Assembly: GCA_963720775.1 (NCBI GenBank) | Contig: CAVRGR010000002.1 | Location: 248,001 to 312,000 of the forward strand | DNA: 64,000 nucleotides | Reading direction: 5' to 3' | Source: JAENVT01 sp963720775 | GTDB taxonomy: Bacteria; Actinomycetota; Acidimicrobiia; Acidimicrobiales; Ilumatobacteraceae | In this document: one piece after another, positions 54,139 to 62,033 of the stretch | How positions within the stretch are numbered: the stretch's first letter is position 1 | How the letters are laid out: each line of letters opens with the position of its first letter | Made by a program: the position numbers and the translations under genes | The notes under the pieces: generated by a model | Databases searched by the model: none | Told to the model about the DNA's origin: nothing | The model's input: the letters and a program-made list of their open reading frames with translations, nothing else

Positions 54139-54208
54139 GGCAGTGATCGTAGTCACGCCGGTTCGTCGACCTTGGGGAACGGAGGCGATGGTGTGCAAGG
54201 CTGCGACG

Positions 54209-54883
54209 ATGCGAATTGGGATCCTCGGCGGTACCGGGCCTGCAGGCAGGGCCCTGGCGGCGCGCCTGGCATCGATCGGCTTCTCCGTGGTCATCGGGTC
54301 GCGCTCGAAGTACAGGGCGATGGAGACCCGCGACGGCCTGGTCGCCAAGTGGCCCGACCTGGACTCGCTGCTGGCCTACGGCGACAACCCGAGCGCCGCG
54401 GCATGTGACGTGGTGGTGATCGCCACACCGTGGGATTCGGCGGCGACGACAGCGCAGGAACATGCCGAGGCGTTGGCCGGCAAGGTCGTCGTCAGCATGG
54501 CCAACGCCCTCGTGCGCGTCGGTCACGAGTTCCAACCGCTGGTTCCTCCTCGCGGAAGTGTGGCTGCCCACGTGCAGGCGGCCGTGCCAGGCTGCCGCGT
54601 GGTGGCCGCGTTCCACCACCTGCCCGCCACCGAGCTCGGCAACCTCGGCCAGCCGATCGACTCCGACGTGCTGATCTGCGGCGACGATCCCGCCGCGGTG
54701 GAAACGATCAGTGAGATCGTCTCCAAGATCCCTGGTTGCCGACCGCTCGACGCGGGGGAGTTGTCGAACGCGACGGCGATCGAGGCCTTCACGGCGGTCC
54801 TCCTGCAACTCAACGTGCGCTACAAAACCCGCGTCGCGCCCAAGCTGACGGGAATCCGTTGCGACCCGAGGACGTTGGCTTGA
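54209..54883 (+). CDS. NADPH-dependent F420 reductase
   Basis: 224 residues. MRIGILGGTGPAGRALAARL is the NADP Rossmann loop, and VIGSRSKYRA supplies the 2'-phosphate Ser-Arg. The core ATPWDSAATTAQEHAEAL, then VVAAFHHLPATELGNL (F420 face) and CGDDPAAVETISEIV match the Fno/NpdG family, which moves hydride between NADP and coenzyme F420. Start ATG 54209 fits; ATG 54188 is possible. Its stop lies next to mshC (TTGA overlap if TTG 54880 were used). Confidence 0.92.
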   Translation: MRIGILGGTGPAGRALAARLASIGFSVVIGSRSKYRAMETRDGLVAKWPDLDSLLAYGDNPSAAACDVVVIATPWDSAATTAQEHAEALAGKVVVSMANALVRVGHEFQPLVPPRGSVAAHVQAAVPGCRVVAAFHHLPATELGNLGQPIDSDVLICGDDPAAVETISEIVSKIPGCRPLDAGELSNATAIEAFTAVLLQLNVRYKTRVAPKLTGIRCDPRTLA

Positions 54884-54885
54884 CC

Positions 54886-55998
54886 ATGCGTCTCCACGAC
54901 ACGGCGCGGGGTGCCGTCGTACCATTCGAAGCCGACGACCTGGTGACGATGTACACCTGCGGCATCACCCCGTACGACGCCACCCACCTCGGCCATGCGG
55001 CCACCTTCATTGCCTACGACGTGTTGCAGCGAAGGTTGATCGACATGGGACACACCGTGAAGTGCGTCCGCAACGTCACCGATGTCGACGATCCGTTGTT
55101 CGCCAAGGCGCGACAACTGGGCGTGCACTACCTCGACCTGGCCGCCGGGGAGGAGGCCCGATTCGAACGCGACATGGAGGCCCTCAACGCGTTGCCGGTC
55201 GCGTCCACCCCCCGGGCCTCCTCGGCCATCCCCGACATTCGGGGCTTCATCGGCATGGTGCTCGACCAGGGCTACGCGTACCAGGCAGGTGGAAGCGTCT
55301 ACTTCGACGTCACCAAGTTCACGTCGTTCGGATCGCTCAGCCACTACTCGACCGATGAGATGCTGGAGCTCGCCCGCGAACGCGGTGGCAACGTCGACGA
55401 CCCGCACAAGCGGCACCCGCTCGATTTCGTGCTCTGGCATCCGTCGGCTCACGACGAACCGAGCTGGGACACGATGTGGGGTCCGGGCCGGCCGGGATGG
55501 CACATCGAATGCTCGGCACTGGCGTTGCGCGAGCTCGGTACCACCATCGATCTCCACGGCGGCGGTACCGATCTGATCTTTCCGCATCACGAGTGCGAGC
55601 GTGCCCAGAGCGAGGCCGCCACTGGTGAACCGTTCGTTCGCCACTGGATGCACGTCGCCATGGTGTTCATGGACGGCGCGAAGATGTCGAAGAGCCTCGG
55701 CAATCTGGTGTTCGTCGACGCCTTGCGCAAGGAGTGGGACCCGCGTGCCATCCGGCTGGCGATCATCGAGCATCACTACCGGCGCGAGTGGGAGTGGGAC
55801 GACAGCTTGATGCCCCGCAACGCCCAGCGGCTGGCGAGCTGGAGCGACGCCGGCGACGGCAAGGCGGCGCTCGACGACGTACGGGCGGCGCTCGACGACG
55901 ATCTCGACACCCCCGGTGCGCTCGCTGCCGTCGACGAGGCTGCCCAGGCGGGGCATGGCGTTGGCGTCGCCGCGGCCTTGCTCGGCGTCGATCTCTGA
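54886..55998 (+). CDS. mshC: Mycothiol cysteine ligase MshC
   Basis: 370 residues. MshC joins cysteine to GlcN-inositol in mycothiol synthesis. It resembles cysteinyl-tRNA synthetase but reads TCGITPYDATHLGHA (20-34), where the GITPYDATHLGHA form marks MshC over CysRS (GPTVYD). Zinc and substrate residues appear in WHIECSALAL and HGGGTDLIFPHHECE, and KMSKS in DGAKMSKSLGN. It is slightly shorter than the about 410 residues of mycobacterial MshC, with little after the KMSKS domain. It shows that the cell uses mycothiol. Confidence 0.93.
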   Translation: MRLHDTARGAVVPFEADDLVTMYTCGITPYDATHLGHAATFIAYDVLQRRLIDMGHTVKCVRNVTDVDDPLFAKARQLGVHYLDLAAGEEARFERDMEALNALPVASTPRASSAIPDIRGFIGMVLDQGYAYQAGGSVYFDVTKFTSFGSLSHYSTDEMLELARERGGNVDDPHKRHPLDFVLWHPSAHDEPSWDTMWGPGRPGWHIECSALALRELGTTIDLHGGGTDLIFPHHECERAQSEAATGEPFVRHWMHVAMVFMDGAKMSKSLGNLVFVDALRKEWDPRAIRLAIIEHHYRREWEWDDSLMPRNAQRLASWSDAGDGKAALDDVRAALDDDLDTPGALAAVDEAAQAGHGVGVAAALLGVDL

Positions 55999-56064
55999 CC
56001 GGCTCGACACACGTAGTTCACCGGGCGTTCGCCGCCACGAGACCACGGCGTCCGAGCAGAGTCG

Positions 56065-56070
56065 TAGCAT
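56065..56070 (+). promoter_or_regulatory. -10 box before the acyltransferase gene
   Basis: TAGCAT lies 6 bases before GTG 56077, favouring that start over GTG 56071, which directly abuts the box. Confidence 0.4.
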
Positions 56071-56076
56071 GTGAGC

Positions 56077-56829
56077 GTGAACACCGCCGGAGCCGGAAAG
56101 GCACAGCAGCGCGCTCGGCGCATCATGCGGCCGATCTCGATGAAGCTGTGGAAATTCGAGCTGGAGGGTTTCGAGGGTCTTCCCGCCACCGGTCCGGCGA
56201 TCCTGTGCTCCAACCACGTCAGCTTCCTCGACAGCGCGTTCTTGATGGTGCACGCACCGCGCAACATCAGCTTCGTCGGCAAGGCCGAGTACATGGACTC
56301 GTGGAAGACCAAGTACCTCTTCCCGCTCATGGGGATGATCCCGATCGACCGCGGCGGTGGCGACAAGAGCCAAGCGGCGCTCGACACGGCTGAGGCTGTG
56401 CTGCGGCGAGGCGAACTGTTCGGCATCTTTCCGGAAGGCACTCGCAGTCGCGACGGCGTGCTCCACAAAGGCCGCACGGGCGCGGCACGATTGGCGCTCA
56501 AGGTGGGTTGCCCGATATACCCCGTGGGGATGATCGGCACTCGCGAGATCCAACCACCCGACGCCAAGCTTCCGAAGTTGCGCCGCAGTTGCACGATAAA
56601 GATCGGCCGGCCGATCAACGTCGAGCGGTATCGGGGTCGTGGCGACGCGCACATGGTCCTGCGCCAGATCACTGACGAGTTGATGTTCGAGATCCGCGGG
56701 CTCACCGGGCAGCAGTACAGCGACCGCTACGCCGGCAAGACTGCCGAGACCGAGCCGACCGTGGTTGCCAAGGTCGCCCAGATGCACCTCGATCACTCTG
56801 ATCTGGTCGGGGCCGCTGCGGGTTGCTAG
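56077..56829 (+). CDS. 1-acyl-sn-glycerol-3-phosphate acyltransferase (PlsC family)
   Basis: 250 residues. It has the acyltransferase block CSNHVSFLDSAFLM (the His-x4-Asp catalytic pair) near 46-59 and FPEGTRSRDGVLHKGRTGAA (block III) near 125-144, then PIYPVGMIGTREI. It acylates lysophosphatidate to phosphatidate at the membrane. A short basic N-terminus and no obvious long helix are typical of peripheral PlsC. Next gene is thrS. Confidence 0.9.
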   Translation: MNTAGAGKAQQRARRIMRPISMKLWKFELEGFEGLPATGPAILCSNHVSFLDSAFLMVHAPRNISFVGKAEYMDSWKTKYLFPLMGMIPIDRGGGDKSQAALDTAEAVLRRGELFGIFPEGTRSRDGVLHKGRTGAARLALKVGCPIYPVGMIGTREIQPPDAKLPKLRRSCTIKIGRPINVERYRGRGDAHMVLRQITDELMFEIRGLTGQQYSDRYAGKTAETEPTVVAKVAQMHLDHSDLVGAAAGC

Positions 56830-56903
56830 ACACCCGGTGGCGAGGCTCTGGACGGCGTTATTGCAGGCCTGAGCTGCTGACGTACTCGTAGACTCAAATG
56901 CCT

Positions 56904-58877
56904 ATGGCCGACATGACGATCACACTTCCCGACGGTTCGCGACGCTCCTTTGCCGAGGGTGCCACTGCGACGACCGTCGCGGAGTCGATCGGCTCGCGGC
57001 TCGCCAAGGCGGCTGTGGCAGCCGTGGTCAACGGCGAGGAATGGGATCTCGGCCGCGCGCTTCCCGACGGAGCGACCGTCGCGATCATCACCGGCGACAC
57101 CGATGAGGGTCGCCACGTGCTGCGCCACTCCACAGCGCACGTGATGGCGCAAGCTGTCACCCAGTTGTTCCCGGGTTCAAAGTTCTCGATCGGTCCGGCC
57201 ATCGAGAACGGCTTCTACTACGACTTCGAACTACCGGATGGCGAGACGTTCAGCGACGACGACCTGGCGTCGATCGAAGCGCGCATGGCCGAGATCGTCA
57301 AAGCAGATCAACCGTTCGTCCGCAGCGAGATGACCCCGGCAGAAGCCCTGAAGCTGTTCGCCGATCAGCCCTACAAGTGCGAGATCATCGAACGCGTCTC
57401 CACCGGCGCGGCCGACAGCGAGGACGCTGGCGAGATCGGTGGCGGCGAGACCATCAGCGTCTACCGCAACACACCCGAGTTCGTCGATCTGTGCCGCGGT
57501 CCCCACGTTCCTTCCACTGGCAGGCTTGGTCCGTTCAAGCTGATGAAGGTGGCCGGGGCGTACTGGCGCGGCAACGAGAAGGGCCCGATGCTGCAGCGCA
57601 TCTACGGCACGGCGTGGGAGAACAAGGCTGCGCTCGCCGAACATCTGCACCGCCTCGAAGAGGCCGAGAAGCGTGATCATCGCAAGCTGGCCACCGAGCT
57701 CGACCTGTTGAGCTTTCCATCCGAGCTCGGCGGTGGCCTGGCTGTCTGGCACCCACGTGGTGCGATCGTGCGCAAGCTGATGGAGGACTACAGCCGTGAG
57801 CGTCACGACAAGGGCGGGTACCAGTTCGTCTTCACCCCGCACGTGTCGAATGGCAACCTGTTCAGCAAGTCCGGCCATCTCGACTTCTACAAGGATGGCA
57901 TGTACCCGCCGATGGAGATGGACAACGGCACGTACTACATGAAGCCGATGAACTGCCCGATGCACTGCTTGATCTTCGCCGCTCGGCAGCGCAGCTATCG
58001 CGAGCTCCCGATGCGGTTGTTCGAGCTCGGCACGGTGTACCGCTACGAGCGCGCCGGCACGTTGCACGGGCTGCTGCGAATCCGTGGTTTCACACAGGAC
58101 GACAGTCACATCTTTTGCACAGAGGACCAGTTGCAGGACGAGATAGCGTCACTGCTCGACTTCGTCATGAGCGTTCTCCGTGCATTCGGCTTCACGGAGT
58201 TCACCGCCAACCTCTCGACGAAGGATCCCGCCAAGTACGTCGGCGACGACGCGATCTGGGACAAGGCCACCGAGGCGCTTCGTGCCGCGCTGGTCAAGTA
58301 CGGGCTGCCCTACGAGGTCAAAGAGGGCGACGCTGCCTTCTACGGTCCGAAGATCGACATCGACGTGCGCGATGCGATTGGCCGTACGTGGCAGCTCAGC
58401 ACGATCCAGGCCGACTTCAACCACCCCGTGCGGTTCGACCTCGAATACGTCGGTGCCGACAACGCCCGGCACCGACCGATCATGTTGCATCGCGCCCTGT
58501 TCGGTTCGATCGAGCGGTTCTTCGGAGTGTTGCTCGAACACTACGCAGGAGCGTTTCCCACGTGGATCGCCCCGGTTCAGGCTCGGGTCCTACCGGTCGC
58601 CGAGGCGCACCAGGCGCACGCGGCGATGGTCACCGAACGACTGGTTGAGGAGGGTTTCCGCGCCGATCTCGTCGAGGCCAATGACCAACTCGGCAAACGC
58701 ATACGCGCCGCCAAGCTGGAGAAGATCCCGTACGTGCTCGTGGTCGGCGACGACGATGTGGCCGCAAACACAGTTGGCGTGAATCCGCGCGGTGGCGAGG
58801 TCGAACGTGGTGTCGCCGTCGACGAGTTCGTCGCCCGGCTGCACGCCGAGATCGCCGCCCAACTCGCCGTCGCCTAG
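56904..58877 (+). CDS. thrS: Threonyl-tRNA synthetase
   Basis: 657 residues from ATG 56904, about 9 bases after a TAGACT box (56889-56894), so leaderless initiation is plausible; ATG 56898 gives two extra residues. Domains in order: TGS (MTITLPDGSRRSFAEG), the editing domain with HSTAHVMAQAV and a downstream Cys-His site (about 160-200), class II motif 1 near GGYQFVFTPHVSN, motif 2 FELGTVYRYERAGTLHGLLR, zinc Cys in MNCPMHCLIF, motif 3 and an anticodon-binding domain. It ends in a 4-base overlap with the convergent RIO-type gene. Confidence 0.97.
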   Translation: MADMTITLPDGSRRSFAEGATATTVAESIGSRLAKAAVAAVVNGEEWDLGRALPDGATVAIITGDTDEGRHVLRHSTAHVMAQAVTQLFPGSKFSIGPAIENGFYYDFELPDGETFSDDDLASIEARMAEIVKADQPFVRSEMTPAEALKLFADQPYKCEIIERVSTGAADSEDAGEIGGGETISVYRNTPEFVDLCRGPHVPSTGRLGPFKLMKVAGAYWRGNEKGPMLQRIYGTAWENKAALAEHLHRLEEAEKRDHRKLATELDLLSFPSELGGGLAVWHPRGAIVRKLMEDYSRERHDKGGYQFVFTPHVSNGNLFSKSGHLDFYKDGMYPPMEMDNGTYYMKPMNCPMHCLIFAARQRSYRELPMRLFELGTVYRYERAGTLHGLLRIRGFTQDDSHIFCTEDQLQDEIASLLDFVMSVLRAFGFTEFTANLSTKDPAKYVGDDAIWDKATEALRAALVKYGLPYEVKEGDAAFYGPKIDIDVRDAIGRTWQLSTIQADFNHPVRFDLEYVGADNARHRPIMLHRALFGSIERFFGVLLEHYAGAFPTWIAPVQARVLPVAEAHQAHAAMVTERLVEEGFRADLVEANDQLGKRIRAAKLEKIPYVLVVGDDDVAANTVGVNPRGGEVERGVAVDEFVARLHAEIAAQLAVA

Positions 58878-59854
58878 GCCCGAGGCACCGACAGCACCAG
58901 CTCGTCGTACAGTGCCGCCGTCTCGGCAGCCAGGCCACGGGCACGGAACCATGTGCAGATGTTCTCGCAGTCACGGCGTAGGAAGTCGAAACCTCGAGGG
59001 TTGCCGACGAGGTCGACGGCTTGCGGCAGGTCGATCAGCACCAGCCGGCCTTCGTGCACCAGCACGTTGTACGGCGAGAGATCGCCATGGGTGTAACCGG
59101 CATCGGCCAGGCAGGTGAGGACGTCGCGCATCTGTCCGAACAACGCTGCCGCCTCCTCGGGCCGTGGCCGGAGTTGGGCGAGACGTGGCGCGGCAACGCC
59201 GTCGTCGTCGCCGATGAACTCCATCATCAGCTGTGTCCCGGCAAACTGCACCGGGTAGGGGACAGCGGCTCCGGCCGACCACAGCCGTGACAAGACGTCG
59301 AACTCGGCCGCGGACCACTGCCCGGCGATCAGTTCGCGTCCGAAGTCGGTGCGGGTCTCCATCGCCCTGTTCTCACGGCTGCGGCGCATCCGCCGTCCCT
59401 CGAGGTAGCCGGCGTCGCGGTGGAACATTCGGTGATGGGCGTCGCGGTACTGCTTGGTGGCCAGCAGCACGCTGCGGTCGCCATACGTACGCCTGACCAA
59501 GGAAACGTCTGCTTCCTTGCCCGTCTTGAACACACCGAGATCGACGTCGGTCGCCGCCGGTGAAGTGATCACCCAATCGGGTGCCGGCGCGGGGCCGTGT
59601 GCCGCCTCGGGATAGGTGGAGTAGGTGATGCCGTCGTCGAAAGGGTCGGCGTCGGCGTTCGGAGATTGCAGCCAGGGTGGTGCTGGCGCTTCGAAATCAT
59701 CGTCGTCGAAGCGGCGACGTGTTCGTGGTGACACGATGAGCTCCTCGGTGCTCGGAGGCGCCGTCGGGTGCGGTGCCTCAGCGGTGGAAGGGGGCGCGGG
59801 GAACGAAGGCGACGGTGTCCATGACCTTCCTCCTCTCCGCGCTGCGGCGCTCAT
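58874..59854 (-). CDS. RIO1-type atypical kinase-like protein
   Basis: 326 residues. A disordered N-terminus of about 90 (Pro/Ser/Asp-rich) precedes the RIO domain: the ATP loop FKTGKEADVSLVRR, catalytic YTHGDLSPYNVLVHEGRLVL (His-Gly-Asp with Asn) and metal IDLPQAVD. RIO1 proteins are ribosome-maturation kinases in archaea and eukaryotes; bacterial members are rarer and mostly unstudied. The gene is antiparallel to thrS and divergent from the HIT gene, 61 bases apart. Confidence 0.85.
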   Translation of the reverse strand: MSAAARRGGRSWTPSPSFPAPPSTAEAPHPTAPPSTEELIVSPRTRRRFDDDDFEAPAPPWLQSPNADADPFDDGITYSTYPEAAHGPAPAPDWVITSPAATDVDLGVFKTGKEADVSLVRRTYGDRSVLLATKQYRDAHHRMFHRDAGYLEGRRMRRSRENRAMETRTDFGRELIAGQWSAAEFDVLSRLWSAGAAVPYPVQFAGTQLMMEFIGDDDGVAAPRLAQLRPRPEEAAALFGQMRDVLTCLADAGYTHGDLSPYNVLVHEGRLVLIDLPQAVDLVGNPRGFDFLRRDCENICTWFRARGLAAETAALYDELVLSVPRA

Positions 59855-59903
59855 CGAACGAACAAGTGTCGACGGTAGCAGTGGCGCGTCGCCCGACTGC
59901 GAC

Positions 59904-59909
59904 TAATTT
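59904..59909 (+). promoter_or_regulatory. -10 box before the HIT gene
   Basis: TAATTT lies 6 bases before GTG 59916 with no ribosome binding site, a probable leaderless start. Confidence 0.4.
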
Positions 59910-59915
59910 CACCGT

Positions 59916-60419
59916 GTGGACACGTACGAGCGGTTGTGGAACGGGTGGCGGTCCGCTTACGTCAGTTCCATTCCGCCGCCCGGGGATGGCAGCGTGTTCA
60001 CCGCTCTCCTGGCATCGGGGCTGAGCGACGAGGAGTGTTACATCGTGCATCGTGGCCGTCACGTGTTCGCGCTGCTCAACGCGTTCCCGTACGGCACAGG
60101 GCACACCTTGGTGATGCCATATCGGGAGATCGCTGAGCTCGAGGACCTCACCGGCGAGGAATCTGCCGAGCTGTGGGCGACCGTCGCCGATGCGGTGCGC
60201 GCCGTGAAAGCCGCGTACCACCCTGGCGGGGTCAACGTCGGCATCAACCTCGGTCGTCCGGCCGGAGGCAGCATCAGCGAGCACCTGCACGTCCATGTCG
60301 TGCCGCGGTGGGTCGGTGATGGCAACTTCATCACGGCGATTGCCAACGCCCGCACCCTTCCGGAGGCTCTCGGCGACACGGCCGCAAAGGTGCGCGCCGC
60401 ATGGCCGCAGCTAGCCTGA
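59916..60419 (+). CDS. HIT-family hydrolase/phosphorylase
   Basis: 167 residues. The catalytic triad HLHVHVVPRW (about 127-136) follows GVNVGINLGRPAGGSISE. The PRW tail and position after thrS match the mycobacterial Ap4A phosphorylase (Rv2613c type), which degrades diadenosine tetraphosphate made by aminoacyl-tRNA synthetases. That biochemical role is by family analogy. It precedes the pgsA cluster as in mycobacteria. Confidence 0.92.
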   Translation: MDTYERLWNGWRSAYVSSIPPPGDGSVFTALLASGLSDEECYIVHRGRHVFALLNAFPYGTGHTLVMPYREIAELEDLTGEESAELWATVADAVRAVKAAYHPGGVNVGINLGRPAGGSISEHLHVHVVPRWVGDGNFITAIANARTLPEALGDTAAKVRAAWPQLA

Positions 60420-60427
60420 ACCGCGTC

Positions 60428-60925
60428 ATGAGCGACACCGAAGACCTGCGCGACGCGCTGCCCGACGACCTCAATGCCAGCGAATTCGTCGGGGCCTATC
60501 AGTTTCCCGACAACAGCCGTCGTCGTCGCCCGGCATATCTCTACTTCGGGATCGCCTCAGCGTGCCTGCTGGTGTGGCTGGTGCGACGAGCGCATCATCC
60601 CGTACTCGTCGACAGCGGCATGGTGTGGACGGCCGTGCTACTCGGGGCGGTCGGGCTGCTGTCGCTGACGTCGGGCTGGAAGATGCCCGTCGACGAGAAG
60701 CAGGCACTCGTCGCCGCCCAGGGCGCGGTGGGATTCCCCGTGGGCCACGCTTCGGCGCAACAGGTCTGGCGAGGACTGCGCAGCAGACCGACCTGGCGTG
60801 TGCTGGTCTACTCGGCAGAGAGCCCTCCGCGGCAGCGCTCACTGGTGCTGGTCGATGCGGTCGATGGCACCGTGGTCGAGCACCTGACGGAGGACAACCC
60901 GGAGGACGACTGGCAAGACCTCTAG
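60428..60925 (+). CDS. Two-helix membrane protein, unknown
   Basis: 165 residues. An N-terminal acidic region (MSDTEDLRDALPDDLN), FVGAYQFPDNSRRRRPAYLY, two helices (about 43-59 and 68-86), then a cytoplasmic-looking domain with TWRVLVYSAESPPRQRSLVLVD. It is in the HIT-pgsA interval. It ends in a 4-base overlap with the convergent small gene. No function is known. Confidence 0.75.
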   Translation: MSDTEDLRDALPDDLNASEFVGAYQFPDNSRRRRPAYLYFGIASACLLVWLVRRAHHPVLVDSGMVWTAVLLGAVGLLSLTSGWKMPVDEKQALVAAQGAVGFPVGHASAQQVWRGLRSRPTWRVLVYSAESPPRQRSLVLVDAVDGTVVEHLTEDNPEDDWQDL

Positions 60926-61230
60926 TCGCGATCGCTCTCGGCGACTGCAGCGATCGCCCTCAAGAGGCGGCCGATGTCGAGAGCGCAACTGCGCAGGGAG
61001 GCCAACGTCGACTCCTCCCAGGCATCCGCAGGGACGTCTTCGATTGCATCGGCAATGGCGCCCGGTTCGGCAGCCGAGCGCATCAGCTTCGCGGCGATGG
61101 CGATCTGATCAACGAGCTCCGCCGTGACTCCCGCCGTGACGTGATCCGGAGCGTCGCCGCGCGCCTCACGGAGGCGCCGCGAGATGGAGCGAAACGTAAT
61201 GGCCAGATCCCTTGGTGACGAGCTGCTCAT
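60922..61230 (-). CDS. Small helical protein, unknown
   Basis: 102 residues from ATG 61230 (GTG 61236 possible). It is mostly helical: SPRDLAITFRSISRRLREAR, AELVDQIAIAAKLMRSAA and LDIGRLLRAIAAVAESDRD. No known domain or membrane segment was recognised. It is divergent from pgsA; the shared promoter region holds a perfect palindrome at 61286-61303. Confidence 0.6.
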   Translation of the reverse strand: MSSSSPRDLAITFRSISRRLREARGDAPDHVTAGVTAELVDQIAIAAKLMRSAAEPGAIADAIEDVPADAWEESTLASLRSCALDIGRLLRAIAAVAESDRD

Positions 61231-61285
61231 GGTCACATCGTGGCACCCATCGGGGTCCGATGTCGATGCGGTGTCGACTCACCCG

Positions 61286-61303
61286 GTGTCCGTCGACGGA
61301 CAC
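61286..61303. promoter_or_regulatory. Perfect 18-bp palindrome upstream of pgsA
   Basis: GTGTCCGTCGACGGACAC is a full dyad with no mismatch. It ends 2 bases before the -10 TAGGCT (61306-61311) of pgsA, covering the -35 region and spacer, the position of a repressor operator. TAGGCT lies 8 bases before ATG 61320. Confidence 0.6.
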
Positions 61304-61319
61304 GGTAGGCTTGTCTCCA

Positions 61320-62012
61320 ATGTTCGACGGAAAGTTCCGTGCTCCGATCGATCGTGCTGTCAAGCCGATCGGAAACGTGCTGCGCAAGACGGGACTCTCT
61401 CCGGACCACCTCACCATCATCGGCCTCGTGGTAGCGGGTGGCGCGGCGGTCGCCATCGGTTTTGGTCAGCTCAGGCTCGGCCTCCTGCTGGTTGTTCTTG
61501 CGGCCCTTCCGGATCTCTTCGACGGGGCGCTGGCCAAAGCATCCAACTCGTCGAGCCAACGTGGCGCATACTTCGATTCCGTCGTCGATCGAGTCACCGA
61601 CGCGACCATCTTCGGCGGTGTGGCCTGGTACCTGGGGTCGCACGATTCGCCGCACATGTCGGTACTGCCGTTCGCCGTGATGGCCCTCAGCTCGGTGATC
61701 TCCTACCAGCGGGCCAAGGCCGAATCGTTGGGTCTCGATGCCAAAGGTGGTCTCATGGAACGCGCCGAGCGGATCATCGCTCTGTGCCTCGGCCTGCTGA
61801 TCCCGTTCCTGCTGATCCCGATGTTGTGGATCATGCTCGTCCTCACGGCGGTCACCGCTGTGCAGCGCTTCGTCAAGGTGTGGAAGCAAGCAGCTGTCGC
61901 ACCGGTCACGGCAGCGCGCATCGAGATGCGCCGCAGTCGGCGACAGACGCGACGCGTCGTGCGAACCGAACGGCGCCACACGCGCATCTCTCGCCCCGGC
62001 CGTCGTCCGTAG
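61320..62012 (+). CDS. pgsA: CDP-alcohol phosphatidyltransferase (PgsA/PIP synthase type)
   Basis: 230 residues, about six membrane helices. The CDP-alcohol motif lies in LPDLFDGALAKASNSSSQRG and AYFDSVVDRVTD (all four Asp are present), with AK in place of the usual AR. The context thrS-HIT-pgsA-acyltransferase equals the mycobacterial phosphatidylinositol-phosphate synthase locus, so this is probably the phosphoinositol-phosphate synthase that starts PIM synthesis. The basic tail (RRSRRQTRRVVRTERRHTR) is cytoplasmic. Start ATG 61320 after the leaderless -10. Confidence 0.88.
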   Translation: MFDGKFRAPIDRAVKPIGNVLRKTGLSPDHLTIIGLVVAGGAAVAIGFGQLRLGLLLVVLAALPDLFDGALAKASNSSSQRGAYFDSVVDRVTDATIFGGVAWYLGSHDSPHMSVLPFAVMALSSVISYQRAKAESLGLDAKGGLMERAERIIALCLGLLIPFLLIPMLWIMLVLTAVTAVQRFVKVWKQAAVAPVTAARIEMRRSRRQTRRVVRTERRHTRISRPGRRP

Positions 62013-62033
62013 CGCGCCGGTTTGACCTGAATC

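Noticed and set aside
54820..56796. 658-codon minus-strand frame across mshC and the acyltransferase
   Set aside because: Covers two complete plus-strand genes; composition typical of an antisense shadow.
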